Source: UBA7803 sp041608775 (GTDB taxonomy: Bacteria; Pseudomonadota; Gammaproteobacteria; Pseudomonadales; Azotimanducaceae). From it: a stretch of DNA of 17,884 bases. Both the position numbers and the translations under genes were made by a program. The first letter of the stretch is position 1; each line of letters begins with the position of its first letter. Below the pieces are notes generated by a model that did no database searches, had not been told where the DNA came from, and saw only the letters and a list, made by a program, of their open reading frames with translations. The stretch spans positions 1-17,884 of the forward strand of contig JBFISC010000046.1 of the NCBI GenBank assembly GCA_041608775.1, read 5' to 3'. Shown here piece after piece: positions 7,084 to 15,225 of the stretch.

Positions 7084-7953
7084 ATGGTCCACAGCATGAC
7101 CGCCTACGCTCGGGCCGAGCAGGAGGAGCCCGACGGCCTGGTGCTCACCTGGGAGCTGAAGAGCGTCAACCACCGCTTCCTCGAAGCGCAGTTCCGCATG
7201 CCCGAGCAGCTGCGCGAGCTGGAGCACGACCTCCGCGAGCTGCTGCGGCGCCACCTCGGCCGCGGCAAGCTGGATTGCACCCTGCGGGCTGAAGCCCCCG
7301 GGGGGGTCCAGCGGATGCAGCTCAATCGACCGCTGCTGCTGCAGATCCTGGCGATCCTGGAACAGATCCGCCGCGATGCTCCGGAGGTCGGCGGGCCCAG
7401 CAGCATGGACATCCTGCGCTGGCCCGGCATGCTGGCCGCAGAGCTGGCGCTCGATGTCGCCACGCTGCGGGAGCCGGTGTCCGACCTGTTCGAGTCCGCG
7501 CTCGCCGAGCTCATTGCCCACCGGGGCCGAGAGGGCGAAGCCCTGCGCGAAACCCTGACGGGCCGCCTCGACGCCATCGACGAGCTGGTGGACCAGATTC
7601 GCCGCCAGACCACCTCCACCTCCCACCAGGTGCAGCAGCGGCTGCGCCAGCGTCTCGCCGACCTGCAGGCCAACGTGGACCCGGAACGTCTCGAGCAGGA
7701 GGTGGCGCTGCTGGCCAGCCGCGGCGACATCGCCGAGGAGCTGGACCGGCTCCGGATCCACGTCGAAGAGGCCCGTACCAACCTGCGCAGCCCCGGTCCC
7801 CACGGGCGGCGGCTGGATTTCCTGACCCAGGAGCTGAACCGGGAAGCCAACACCGTCGGCGCCAAGGCGCTGCTGGCGGAAACCTCTCAGCGCGCCGTGG
7901 ACCTGAAGGTGGTGATCGAGCAGATCCGCGAACAGGTACAGAACCTGGAATGA
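7084..7953 (+). CDS. yicC: YicC family endoribonuclease
   Basis: A 289-residue cytoplasmic protein of the YicC/YloC family. Members have been described as endoribonucleases, and E. coli YicC as promoting degradation of the small RNA RyhB together with PNPase. The start MVHSMTAYARAE matches the family hallmark (E. coli MIRSMTAYAR). SVNHRFLEAQFRMPEQ and the acidic/basic helices form the N-terminal domain. The C-terminal DUF1732 part contains EELDRLRIHVEEAR, GRRLDFLTQELNREANT and the terminal VVIEQIREQVQNLE. Length matches the family (287 in E. coli). The frame extends upstream to 6997, but the ATG at 7084 fits homologues and has GGAG at 7068-7071. Its TGA overlaps the gmk ATG (ATGA), so gmk is probably translationally coupled. 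A CCCCC-GGGGGGG run at 7295-7306 lies inside the gene without breaking the frame. Confidence 0.93.
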   Translation: MVHSMTAYARAEQEEPDGLVLTWELKSVNHRFLEAQFRMPEQLRELEHDLRELLRRHLGRGKLDCTLRAEAPGGVQRMQLNRPLLLQILAILEQIRRDAPEVGGPSSMDILRWPGMLAAELALDVATLREPVSDLFESALAELIAHRGREGEALRETLTGRLDAIDELVDQIRRQTTSTSHQVQQRLRQRLADLQANVDPERLEQEVALLASRGDIAEELDRLRIHVEEARTNLRSPGPHGRRLDFLTQELNREANTVGAKALLAETSQRAVDLKVVIEQIREQVQNLE

Positions 7954-8600
7954 GCGCGCTCGGCGGAGCCGGCAGCGGCACGGCGGAAGGGATGCTGATC
8001 ATCGTCTCGGCGCCCTCCGGCGCGGGGAAGACCAGCCTGGTCGCCGCGCTCCTGGAGCGCGACCGGCGCCTGGTCGTCTCCGTTTCCCACACCACCCGCA
8101 ACCGCCGGCCGCGGGAACGCGAAGGGGTCAACTACTACTTCGTCGACGACGGCCGGTTTCAAGCCATGATCACGAGCGGCGAGTTCCTCGAGCACGCCGA
8201 GGTGTTCGGCAACCGCTACGGCACGTCGGCGGCCGCCGTCGACGCGCAGCGGGCCACCGGCCGGGACGTGATCCTGGAGATCGACTTCCAGGGCGCCGCC
8301 CAGGTCCGCGGACGCTATCCGGACGCGGTCAGTATCTTCATCCTGCCGCCGTCCACGGCCGCACTGGCCAGCCGCCTCACCGGACGCGGCGAGGACGATC
8401 CCGGGGTGATCCAGCAGCGTCTGAACAAGGCCCGCTGGGAGATGTCCCACTACCGTGACTACGACTACCTGGTGGTCAACGACGACTTCGACGTCGCCGT
8501 CGGCGACCTTGAGTGCATCGTCAGAGCGGAGCGGATGCGGCTGGCCCGTCAGCAGATCCGCCAGGACGCTCTGCTCGCCGACCTGCTGCGCGACCCTTGA
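7950..8600 (+). CDS. gmk: Guanylate kinase
   Basis: A 216-residue cytoplasmic enzyme phosphorylating GMP to GDP with ATP, feeding GTP and (p)ppGpp pools. The P-loop SAPSGAGKTSL places the catalytic Lys at 27. SVSHTTRNRRPRERE and VNYYFVDD form the GMP-binding lid region, EFLEHAEVFGNRYGTS follows, and IFILPPS and the C-terminal YDYLVVNDDFD are standard. The ATG at 7950 overlaps the yicC stop and gives 14 residues before the core. The internal ATG at 7992 (MLIIVSAPSG) is an alternative that would give a length nearer E. coli's (207), but its purine-rich run is almost adjacent to the codon. The gene ends 61 bases before rpoZ, and its stop region carries the likely rpoZ -35. Confidence 0.96.
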   Translation: MSALGGAGSGTAEGMLIIVSAPSGAGKTSLVAALLERDRRLVVSVSHTTRNRRPREREGVNYYFVDDGRFQAMITSGEFLEHAEVFGNRYGTSAAAVDAQRATGRDVILEIDFQGAAQVRGRYPDAVSIFILPPSTAALASRLTGRGEDDPGVIQQRLNKARWEMSHYRDYDYLVVNDDFDVAVGDLECIVRAERMRLARQQIRQDALLADLLRDP

Positions 8601-8625
8601 ATCACCCGGACGCGGCGACTACACT
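8597..8625 (+). promoter_or_regulatory. Sigma-70-like promoter for rpoZ-spoT
   Basis: TTGAAT at 8597-8602 and TACACT at 8620-8625 are separated by exactly 17 bases, each matching four of six consensus positions. The -35 overlaps the gmk stop codon. RNA would start near 8632, about 30 bases before the rpoZ ATG, leaving room for the AGG at 8651-8653. This would let rpoZ-spoT be expressed separately from yicC-gmk. Confidence 0.55.
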
Positions 8626-8661
8626 CGCGCCTCTTCCGCCAACCGACCTCAGGTAACGCCC

Positions 8662-8934
8662 ATGGCCCGCATCACCGTCGAAGACTGCCTCGATCACGTG
8701 GACAACCGCTTCGAGCTGGTCATGGTGGCCACCCGCCGCGCTCGCCAGATGCGCCGCTTCGGCGTCGAGCCGCTGGTGCCGGAGGAGAATGACAAGCCAA
8801 CGGTGATCGCGCTGCGGGAAATCGCCGCCGGGCTGATCAACGAGGAAATGCTTGACGAGCAGGATGCCTCCACCGAGGATGAACGGTTGGAAGTCACTTT
8901 CGGCATAGGAGATGACGAAGTCCGCGACGTCTAA
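8662..8934 (+). CDS. rpoZ: RNA polymerase omega subunit
   Basis: A 90-residue subunit that clamps the C-terminus of beta-prime and helps assemble RNA polymerase. In E. coli omega also contributes to one ppGpp-binding site. The sequence MARITVEDCLDHVDNRFELV opens like E. coli omega, followed by ATRRARQM, DKPTVIALREIAAGLI and an acidic C-terminal tail. Length equals the family norm (91 in E. coli). The frame is open upstream through gmk sequence, but the ATG at 8662 is preceded by AGG at 8651-8653 with 8 bases of spacing and matches all homologues. Its last 23 bases overlap the start of spoT in another frame. Omega and the ppGpp enzyme are thus made from adjacent, overlapping frames. Confidence 0.97.
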   Translation: MARITVEDCLDHVDNRFELVMVATRRARQMRRFGVEPLVPEENDKPTVIALREIAAGLINEEMLDEQDASTEDERLEVTFGIGDDEVRDV

Positions 8935-11254
8935 GGTTACCAACCGGTCCGTCCCAGCGCGCAAGACCGGTCGCGGCAAGTCATCGTCCGAGCGCAACCG
9001 CAGCAAAGCTTCCGCAGACAAATCCACGCCGCCGAAACGACGCCGCAAGGCCGCCGGCAAACGTCCCGTTCCCTCCGAATCGTTCTTCGTCGCTCAGCTC
9101 GCCGAGCGGGCCCGTCATCCGTCCATCGCCAACCCGGTGTCCATCGAGGACCTGTGCGCCAAGCTGGCCAGCTACCTCGAGCCCGAGCAGATCGCGCTGG
9201 TGCGCGACGCCTACGGCTATGCGGCCGCCGCCCACGAAGGCCAATGGCGGCGGACCGGACATCCCTACATCACTCATCCCCTGGCCGTCGCAAACATCCT
9301 CGCCAGCATGCGCATGGATCACGAGACGGTCATGGCGGCGTTGCTCCATGACGTCATAGAAGACACCGACGTCGCCCGCGCCAAGCTGGTGGAGCGTTAC
9401 GGCGAGTCGGTGGCGCAGATCGTCGACGGGGTCTCCAAGCTGTCCACGATCTTCCGCTCCAGGGCCGAGGCCCAGGCAGAGAACTTCCAGAAGATGGCCA
9501 TGGCGATGGCCAAGGACATCCGGGTAATCGTGGTGAAGCTGGCAGACCGGCTGCACAACATGCGCACCATCGGGGTGATGTCGGACGAGCAGCGCAAACG
9601 GATTGCGCGCGAGACCCTGGATTTCTACGCGCCCATCGCCAACCGCCTCGGCATCCACCACATCAAGGTGGAGTTCGAGGAGCTAGGATTCCGCGCCCTC
9701 TATCCGCTGCGCGCCGACCGCATCGACCGGGCCGTAAAGGCAGCACGCGGCAACCGCAAAGAGCTGATGGAGGAGCTTCGAAAGACCATCGCCGGCGCGC
9801 TCGAGCAGGAGGAGATCGCAGCCGACGTGGTCGGCCGCGAGAAGCACCTGTACTCCATCTACCGGAAGATGAAGGCCCAGCACAAATCCTTCGCCGAGAT
9901 CATGGACGTGTTCGGCTTCCGGGTCATCGTCGACAACGTCGACGACTGCTATCGCGCGCTGGGCGTGGTGCACAACCTGTACAAGCCGGTGGCCGGCCGC
10001 TTCAAGGACTACGTCGCGATCCCGAAGATGAACGGCTACCAGTCCCTGCACACCACTCTGTTCGGCATGCACGGCGTGCCCATCGAAGTGCAGATCCGCA
10101 CCCACCACATGGCGGCGGTCGCGGAGAACGGGATCGCCGGGCACTGGCTCTACAAGTCCGCCAGCGAAGACTTCCAGTCGAGCCAGCAGCGCGCCCGCCA
10201 GTGGGTCCGCGATCTGCTGGATCTGCAGCAGAAGGCCGGCAACCCGATGGAGTTCATCGAGAGCCTGAAGATCGACCTGTTCCCGGACGAGGTCTACGTG
10301 TTCACGCCGAAAGGCCACATCATGGAATTGCCCCGGGGCGCCTGCGCCGTCGATTTCGCCTACGCCGTCCACACCGACATCGGCAACCGCTGCGTGGCCT
10401 GCCGCATCGACCGCAACCTCGCGCCGCTGTCACAACAGCTGCAGAGCGGCCAGAGCGTGGAGATCATCACCGCGCCCGAGGCCAGGCCCAACCCGGACTG
10501 GCTGACCTTCGTCGTCTCCAGCAAGGCCCGCACCGGCATCCGCCAGGCGCTCAAGGTGCAGCAGGCGGTCGATTCCATCGCCTTCGGCCGACGGCTGCTC
10601 AACCGGTCCCTGGCCAGCGCTGACAAGAGCATCAACGATCTGGATTTCCGCCGGCTCCGGAAAGTGTTCAAGGAGTTCGGCGTGCGCAAGCTCGATGAGC
10701 TGCTGGCCGCCATCGGGAACGGCGAGCTGATGGCCTACGTCGTGGCGCAACAGCTGCTGGCGGCCGGTGATCCGAACGCCACCGGGATCACCGTGGACAG
10801 CGGCGGGCCGGTGGCTATCCGCGGCGGCGAGGGCCTGGTCATCAACTACGGACGCTGCTGCGGGCCGATCCCCGGGGATGCGATCGTCGGCCACATGACG
10901 CCGGGCAAGGGCTTCGTGGTACACGTGGAGACCTGCCCGAACATGGTGGAGATCCGTCGCCGGCGGGGCGGCCGCGACATTATCCCGGCCCACTGGGCGG
11001 CAACAACCAAGGCGGAGTTCCTCACCTTTCTCCGGGTCGACGTGCACCGCAAGAAGGGCATGATTGCCAGCATCGCGGCGGCGGTGTCGGAGTCGGACGC
11101 CGGGGTGGAGGCCATCAACGTCGAGGAACGCAACGCCGAGGTGACCAGCGTCAGCCTGGATGTCTCGGTGCGAAACCGCAATCACCTAGCCCGGGTGATG
11201 CGCCGGTTGCGCTCGACGGGCGACATCGTCGCCATCAGCCGGGTCAACTCCTGA
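8912..11254 (+). CDS. spoT: Bifunctional (p)ppGpp synthetase/hydrolase SpoT with extended N-terminus
   Basis: A 780-residue RelA/SpoT-family enzyme controlling the stringent response. In order it carries the HD hydrolase domain (YITHP, His122; HDVIEDT, 146-152; KLADRLHNMRT with Asp212), the synthetase domain with GREKHLYSIYRKM and RFKDYVAIPK (363-372), a TGS domain from about 455, the RCCGPIPGD motif with Cys649-650, and a C-terminal ACT domain from about 705. An intact HD plus the RxKD charge motif indicates a two-way enzyme. The first 65 or so residues are an addition relative to E. coli SpoT (about 701 residues), very rich in Lys, Arg and Ser. The ATG at 8912 overlaps rpoZ by 23 bases and abuts an AGGAG, which is too close to be ideal. 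No later ATG before the HD domain is evident, so the start is likely but unproven. Confidence 0.95.
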   Translation: MTKSATSKVTNRSVPARKTGRGKSSSERNRSKASADKSTPPKRRRKAAGKRPVPSESFFVAQLAERARHPSIANPVSIEDLCAKLASYLEPEQIALVRDAYGYAAAAHEGQWRRTGHPYITHPLAVANILASMRMDHETVMAALLHDVIEDTDVARAKLVERYGESVAQIVDGVSKLSTIFRSRAEAQAENFQKMAMAMAKDIRVIVVKLADRLHNMRTIGVMSDEQRKRIARETLDFYAPIANRLGIHHIKVEFEELGFRALYPLRADRIDRAVKAARGNRKELMEELRKTIAGALEQEEIAADVVGREKHLYSIYRKMKAQHKSFAEIMDVFGFRVIVDNVDDCYRALGVVHNLYKPVAGRFKDYVAIPKMNGYQSLHTTLFGMHGVPIEVQIRTHHMAAVAENGIAGHWLYKSASEDFQSSQQRARQWVRDLLDLQQKAGNPMEFIESLKIDLFPDEVYVFTPKGHIMELPRGACAVDFAYAVHTDIGNRCVACRIDRNLAPLSQQLQSGQSVEIITAPEARPNPDWLTFVVSSKARTGIRQALKVQQAVDSIAFGRRLLNRSLASADKSINDLDFRRLRKVFKEFGVRKLDELLAAIGNGELMAYVVAQQLLAAGDPNATGITVDSGGPVAIRGGEGLVINYGRCCGPIPGDAIVGHMTPGKGFVVHVETCPNMVEIRRRRGGRDIIPAHWAATTKAEFLTFLRVDVHRKKGMIASIAAAVSESDAGVEAINVEERNAEVTSVSLDVSVRNRNHLARVMRRLRSTGDIVAISRVNS

Positions 11255-11315
11255 GGCGTCGTCGGCCGCAATGCCGGCGACGCGGCCGCCATCCGAAGCA
11301 ACCGCAGGAAAGCCC

Positions 11316-11717
11316 ATGAGCCAGAGGCCGTTCGAACCGATTCACAGCGACCGCGCTCCCGCCGCCATCGGCCCTTACTCTCAGGCCGTGCGGGCCGGTG
11401 AGCTGGTGTTCCTGTCCGGCCAGATCGCCTTAGTGCCGGACACCATGGAGCTGGCCGGGGACGACGTGGCCACCCAGACCAGACAGGTGTTCGCAAACCT
11501 CTCAGCGGTGGCGGAGGCCGCCGGCGGCAGCCTGGAGCACCTGGTCAAGCTCAACGTCTATCTCACCGATCTCGGCAACTTTCAGATCGTCAACGAGATC
11601 ATGACCGAGCTCTTCCGCGAACCCTATCCGGCGCGGGCTGCGCTGGGAGTGTCGGCGCTGCCCCGCGGCGCTCAGGTCGAGGTCGAGGCGGTCATGGTTG
11701 CGCCCCGGGGCGCGTGA
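11316..11717 (+). CDS. ridA: RidA family enamine/imine deaminase
   Basis: A 133-residue trimeric protein of the RidA (YjgF) family that hydrolyses reactive 2-aminoacrylate and related enamines made by PLP enzymes. Active-site signatures are AAIGPYSQAV (Tyr21), LSGQIAL, VKLNVYLTDLGNF, YPARAALGV (Arg107, equivalent to the catalytic Arg105 of E. coli RidA) and VEVEAV (Glu124). Length is normal. The frame is open from 11271, but the ATG at 11316 matches homologues and has AGGA seven bases upstream. It sits between spoT and recG, where E. coli has trmH. Pseudomonas also has a ridA gene after spoT. The TGA overlaps the recG GTG by four bases, implying coupled translation. Confidence 0.92.
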   Translation: MSQRPFEPIHSDRAPAAIGPYSQAVRAGELVFLSGQIALVPDTMELAGDDVATQTRQVFANLSAVAEAAGGSLEHLVKLNVYLTDLGNFQIVNEIMTELFREPYPARAALGVSALPRGAQVEVEAVMVAPRGA

Positions 11718-13762
11718 TCGCGGCGGCGCGCGGCAACTCCGGCTCGCCGGCCGCTACGACTCTGCAGGACCGGAGCATCGAGTCGCTGAAGGGTGTCGGC
11801 CCGAGCCTGCGCGGCAAGCTCGAGCGGCTCGGGATATTCCGCCTCGGCGATCTGCTGCTGCATCTGCCCATCCGCTATCAGGATCGCAGCCGCCTGGTGC
11901 CGCTCAACCGCCTGGAAGCCGACCGCGACTGCCTGGTCGAGGGCGAGGTGGTGGAATCCCGGGTGGGCTTCGGGCGCCGGCGCAGCTGGACGGTCACGCT
12001 GTCCGACGGTCACGGGTTCCTGACCCTGCGGTTCTTTCACTTCTCCCGCGGCCAGCAGGAAGGCGTGCGCGCCGGGATGCGGGTGCGCGCGTTCGGCGAG
12101 GTGCGGTTCGGGCCCAAGGGCCTCGAGATGGCGCACCCGGAGTACCGCGCCTTCACCGGCGCGCCGCCGCCGCTCAGCCAGGGTCTGACCCCCGTCTACC
12201 GCACCACCAAGGGGCTCGGCCAGAATCGGCTGCGCTCGCTGATCGAGCAGCTTCGCGAGCTCGATTGGCCGAGCGACGCGGGCACGCCGTATCCCGACCT
12301 GCTGTACCTGCACGCGCCGCCTGCGGACGCTACCGACGAGGACATCGCCGCCCGTCAGGACCGCCTCGCCGCCGACGAGCTGACCGCCTACTACCTGGTG
12401 ATGCGACGACGCCAGCGCGACCGCGCCCGGCAGACCACGCTGGCGCTGCCCAGCAGCCGCCAGCTCGGCCGCCGGCTGCTCGAGAACCTGGGCTTCGAGC
12501 TTACCGCAGCACAGAAGCGGGTGGTGCGCGAGGTGCTCGAGGATCTGGCGCGACCGCAGCCGATGCTGCGCCTGGTGCAGGGCGACGTAAGCTCAGGCAA
12601 GACCGTCGTCGCGGCCTTCGCCGCCATCCGCGCTGCGGAACATGGCGCCCAGACGGCGCTCATGGCACCCACCGAGATCCTGGCCGAGCAGCATTTCCTG
12701 AACTTCTCTGCCTGGCTCGAGCCCCTGGACATCCCCGTGGTCCTGCTCACCGGCAGCCTGGGGGCCGCCGACCGCCGCCAGGCCGCCGCGCGGCTCGCCA
12801 GCGGCGAAGCGCTGGTGGCCGTGGGCACCCATGCCCTGTTTCAAACCGGTGTCGACTTCGCCAACCTGGCGCTCACCATCATCGACGAGCAGCACCGCTT
12901 CGGCGTGCACCAGCGGATGGCCCTGCGCAACAAAGGACGCACGCCGCACCAGCTGGTGATGACGGCAACGCCCATCCCACGCACCCTTACCATGGCCCTG
13001 TACGCCGACATGGCGGTGTCCGTGATCGACGAGCTGCCGAAGGGCCGACAACCCATCGAAACCCGCGTGGTCTCCGAGGCCCGCCGCGCAGAGGTGTTGG
13101 AGACGGTATCCCAGGTGCTCGCCCAGGGCGGTCAGGCCTACTGGGTCTGTCCGCTCATCGAGGAATCGGAGCAGCTCGAGCTCGCCGCCGCCGAGACCAC
13201 CGCGGCGGCGCTCCGTGCCGCGCTGCCCCGGGCGCGGGTGGGCCTGCTCCACGGCCGGCTGGCGAGCACCGACAAGGTGAAGGTGATGGAGAAGTTCAGC
13301 GCCGGCGAGCTCAACCTGCTGGTCGCCACCACCGTGATCGAGGTGGGCGTGGACGTGGCCAACGCCACCCTGATGGTCATCGAAAACCCGGAGCGCATGG
13401 GCCTGGCCCAGCTCCACCAGCTGCGCGGCCGGGTCGGCCGCGGGACGGCGCCGTCAAATTGCATACTGCTTTACAAAGGCCCCCTGGGCGCCGTGGCCCG
13501 GGCCCGGCTCAAGGCGATCCGTCACAGCCAGGACGGCTTTTTCCTCGCGGAGCGGGATCTGGAGCTGCGCGGCGCCGGAGAGCTGCTCGGCACCCGCCAG
13601 ACCGGCGAGCAGAGCTTCCGCATCGCCGACCTGGCGCGCCATGCGGCGCTGATGCCCGAGGTGGTCCGGCGCGGCGATCGTCTGCTCGCCGAGGACCCGG
13701 AAGAGGCCGCCGCGTTGCTTCATGCGTGGGCGCCAGCGGACACAGGTCACATTTCCGTGTAA
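11714..13762 (+). CDS. recG: ATP-dependent DNA helicase RecG
   Basis: A 682-residue superfamily-2 helicase that remodels stalled replication forks and branch-migrates recombination intermediates. The N-terminal wedge domain begins with IESLKGVGPSLRGKLERLGI. Helicase motifs follow: motif I GDVSSGKT (290-297), MAPTEILAEQH, motif II IIDEQHRFG (Asp391-His394), motif III MTATPIPRTL, then VGLLHGRL, the LLVATTVIEVGVD block, ENPERMGLAQLHQLRGRVGR, and the C-terminal RGAGELLGTRQTGEQSF. Length agrees with E. coli RecG (693). The start is GTG at 11714, overlapping the ridA stop. Motif I has Ser where the usual RecG sequence reads GDVGSGKT, a change compatible with a Walker A loop. No trmH is present upstream. 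Confidence 0.97.
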   Translation: MIAAARGNSGSPAATTLQDRSIESLKGVGPSLRGKLERLGIFRLGDLLLHLPIRYQDRSRLVPLNRLEADRDCLVEGEVVESRVGFGRRRSWTVTLSDGHGFLTLRFFHFSRGQQEGVRAGMRVRAFGEVRFGPKGLEMAHPEYRAFTGAPPPLSQGLTPVYRTTKGLGQNRLRSLIEQLRELDWPSDAGTPYPDLLYLHAPPADATDEDIAARQDRLAADELTAYYLVMRRRQRDRARQTTLALPSSRQLGRRLLENLGFELTAAQKRVVREVLEDLARPQPMLRLVQGDVSSGKTVVAAFAAIRAAEHGAQTALMAPTEILAEQHFLNFSAWLEPLDIPVVLLTGSLGAADRRQAAARLASGEALVAVGTHALFQTGVDFANLALTIIDEQHRFGVHQRMALRNKGRTPHQLVMTATPIPRTLTMALYADMAVSVIDELPKGRQPIETRVVSEARRAEVLETVSQVLAQGGQAYWVCPLIEESEQLELAAAETTAAALRAALPRARVGLLHGRLASTDKVKVMEKFSAGELNLLVATTVIEVGVDVANATLMVIENPERMGLAQLHQLRGRVGRGTAPSNCILLYKGPLGAVARARLKAIRHSQDGFFLAERDLELRGAGELLGTRQTGEQSFRIADLARHAALMPEVVRRGDRLLAEDPEEAAALLHAWAPADTGHISV

Positions 13763-13801
13763 CCGTCCGCTCACAAACCCGTCGGATCCCGCAGCCGAAC
13801 A

Positions 13802-13807
13802 TATACT
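13802..13807 (+). promoter_or_regulatory. Candidate -10 element for the HDOD gene
   Basis: TATACT in a small AT-rich spot of the 76-base gap after recG matches five of six -10 bases. RNA would begin near 13814, about 25 bases before the ATG at 13839. The -35 position shows only weak similarity. Separate transcription from recG is plausible but read-through is equally possible. Confidence 0.35.
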
Positions 13808-13838
13808 CAGGTAAGCAGCTAACCAATGGCGGAATCCC

Positions 13839-15164
13839 ATGGCGGCATTCGACCAGGCGCCCAAGGCGCTCAGCACACCCCGCAGCTTCAAGCCCTATCC
13901 CAACCCGCCCCCGAACGAGCGGGTCCGGGCGCTGATCATGGCCGACGAGCGCGGCGAGGTTCAGGTGCTCGCCCCGGAACAGGGGCTGCTCGACGTGGCC
14001 GCAGTGCGCGCCGCCACCGGGCGGCCGCTACGCGCCATGCCTTACCGGGTGGAAGAGCCGACGTCTGCCGTGCCCGGCGTGTACAGTCTGCCCGTGGTGG
14101 TGGAAGAGTCTCTGGTCCAGGCCGCGAGACTGGCGCTTGCCAGCTCTGAGCCCGGCGCGTTCGTTCAGGCACGGGGCAGCGACCTGCTCGATCCCGCGCT
14201 GTCGTTGAGCACCGGCAAGTTCACCCAGAGCATCGGCGCCGAGCCGACGCCCGAGGACCGCGCCGAGGACATGACCCAGATCGGCGTCACCCTGTCCCGA
14301 TTCACCTCCCAGCGGATGCAGGCCCGGCTCGATCAGACCCTGCACATCCCGCCGCTGCCGGAGACCGCGCGGCGCATCGTCGCGCTGCAGAGCGACCCCA
14401 ACTTCGACCTCGGCGACCTGGTTCGAATCGTCGAAACCGATCCGAGCATCGCGGCCCGTATCATGGGCTGGGCCAACTCGGCGTTCTACAACCCCAACCC
14501 GCCGGCCCGCACCATCGACGAAGCCGTGATGCGGGTGCTCGGCCTCGACACGGTGATGAGCATGGCCCTGGGCATGGCCCTCGGTCAGACACTGCGATTG
14601 CCCGACACTCAGGTGCGCGGCCTGCCGACGTTCTGGCTGGAAGCGGTGTTCACCGCGGCAGCCATGGAGAATCTGGCCCGGCGGATGCCGAAGGGGCAAC
14701 GTCCGGCCAGCGGTATGTGCTACCTGATCGGCCTGCTCGCGAACTTCGGCACGCTCGTGGTAGGCCACGTGTTCCCCCATCAGTACGCCACCATCTGCGC
14801 GCTTCAGGAAGCCAACCGGCACCTGCCTCACACCTTCGCAGACCAGTACGTGCTGCAGATGCCCCGGGAGCTGCTGACGTCGGCGCTGCTGGAGTGCTGG
14901 TCGGTACCGGATGCCGTGACGGACGCCATCCGCTTTCAGTACCTGCCCGAATATCAGGGACCCAACAGCACCTGCGCCAAGCTGCTGCGACTGACCCGGA
15001 CGCTGCTCGGCAGCCAGGGCATCACCGACCACCCGCCGGAGCTGCCCGAGGCCGCCGAGATCGAGGCTCTGGGGCTGTCCCAGGAGGATCTGAGCGAGGT
15101 GCTGAAGCTGCTCAACGAGTCGAGCGCCCAGCTCGACGACCTGGCGGGCTCGCTGAGCCACTGA
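13839..15164 (+). CDS. HDOD-domain protein with N-terminal YbaK-like (aminoacyl-tRNA deacylase-like) region
   Basis: A 441-residue cytoplasmic protein. Residues about 27-115 resemble the later two-thirds of the YbaK/ProX editing fold: RALIMADERGEVQVLAPEQG, then LLDVAAVRAATGRP and VPGVYSLPVVVEESL. The beginning of that fold, with its usual conserved lysine strand, is missing, so deacylase activity is doubtful. Residues about 165-370 form an HDOD domain: IPPLPETARRIVALQSDP, DLVRIVETDPSIAARIMGWAN and EAVMRVLGLDTV. HDOD is an HD-related, generally non-catalytic domain found in signalling proteins. The C-terminal tail is acidic with short helices. A gene of this kind also follows recG in Pseudomonas, so linkage is conserved. 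The ATG at 13839 has GGA-type purines at 13830-13833. The role is unknown; a regulatory or scaffold function is inference. Confidence 0.85.
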   Translation: MAAFDQAPKALSTPRSFKPYPNPPPNERVRALIMADERGEVQVLAPEQGLLDVAAVRAATGRPLRAMPYRVEEPTSAVPGVYSLPVVVEESLVQAARLALASSEPGAFVQARGSDLLDPALSLSTGKFTQSIGAEPTPEDRAEDMTQIGVTLSRFTSQRMQARLDQTLHIPPLPETARRIVALQSDPNFDLGDLVRIVETDPSIAARIMGWANSAFYNPNPPARTIDEAVMRVLGLDTVMSMALGMALGQTLRLPDTQVRGLPTFWLEAVFTAAAMENLARRMPKGQRPASGMCYLIGLLANFGTLVVGHVFPHQYATICALQEANRHLPHTFADQYVLQMPRELLTSALLECWSVPDAVTDAIRFQYLPEYQGPNSTCAKLLRLTRTLLGSQGITDHPPELPEAAEIEALGLSQEDLSEVLKLLNESSAQLDDLAGSLSH

Positions 15165-15171
15165 CGCCGGA

Positions 15172-15221
15172 CGGGGCGGGACAGCCGGGCGGCAGGCACA
15201 CGCCCCCTGCTGAGCGCCCCG
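15172..15221. terminator. Weak candidate bidirectional hairpin between converging genes
   Basis: CGGGGCG (15172-15178) can pair with CGCCCCG (15215-15221), and GCAGG (15192-15196) with CCTGC (15206-15210) inside it. The element sits exactly in the 61-base gap between the HDOD gene and the minus-strand transporter. No run of T follows on either side, so a classical intrinsic terminator is not shown. The pairing may simply reflect high GC. Confidence 0.25.
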
Positions 15222-15225
15222 CCTC

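Noticed and set aside
11698..13935. A 745-codon plus-strand frame over recG
   Set aside because: Same shadow pattern. The recG frame carries all helicase motifs.
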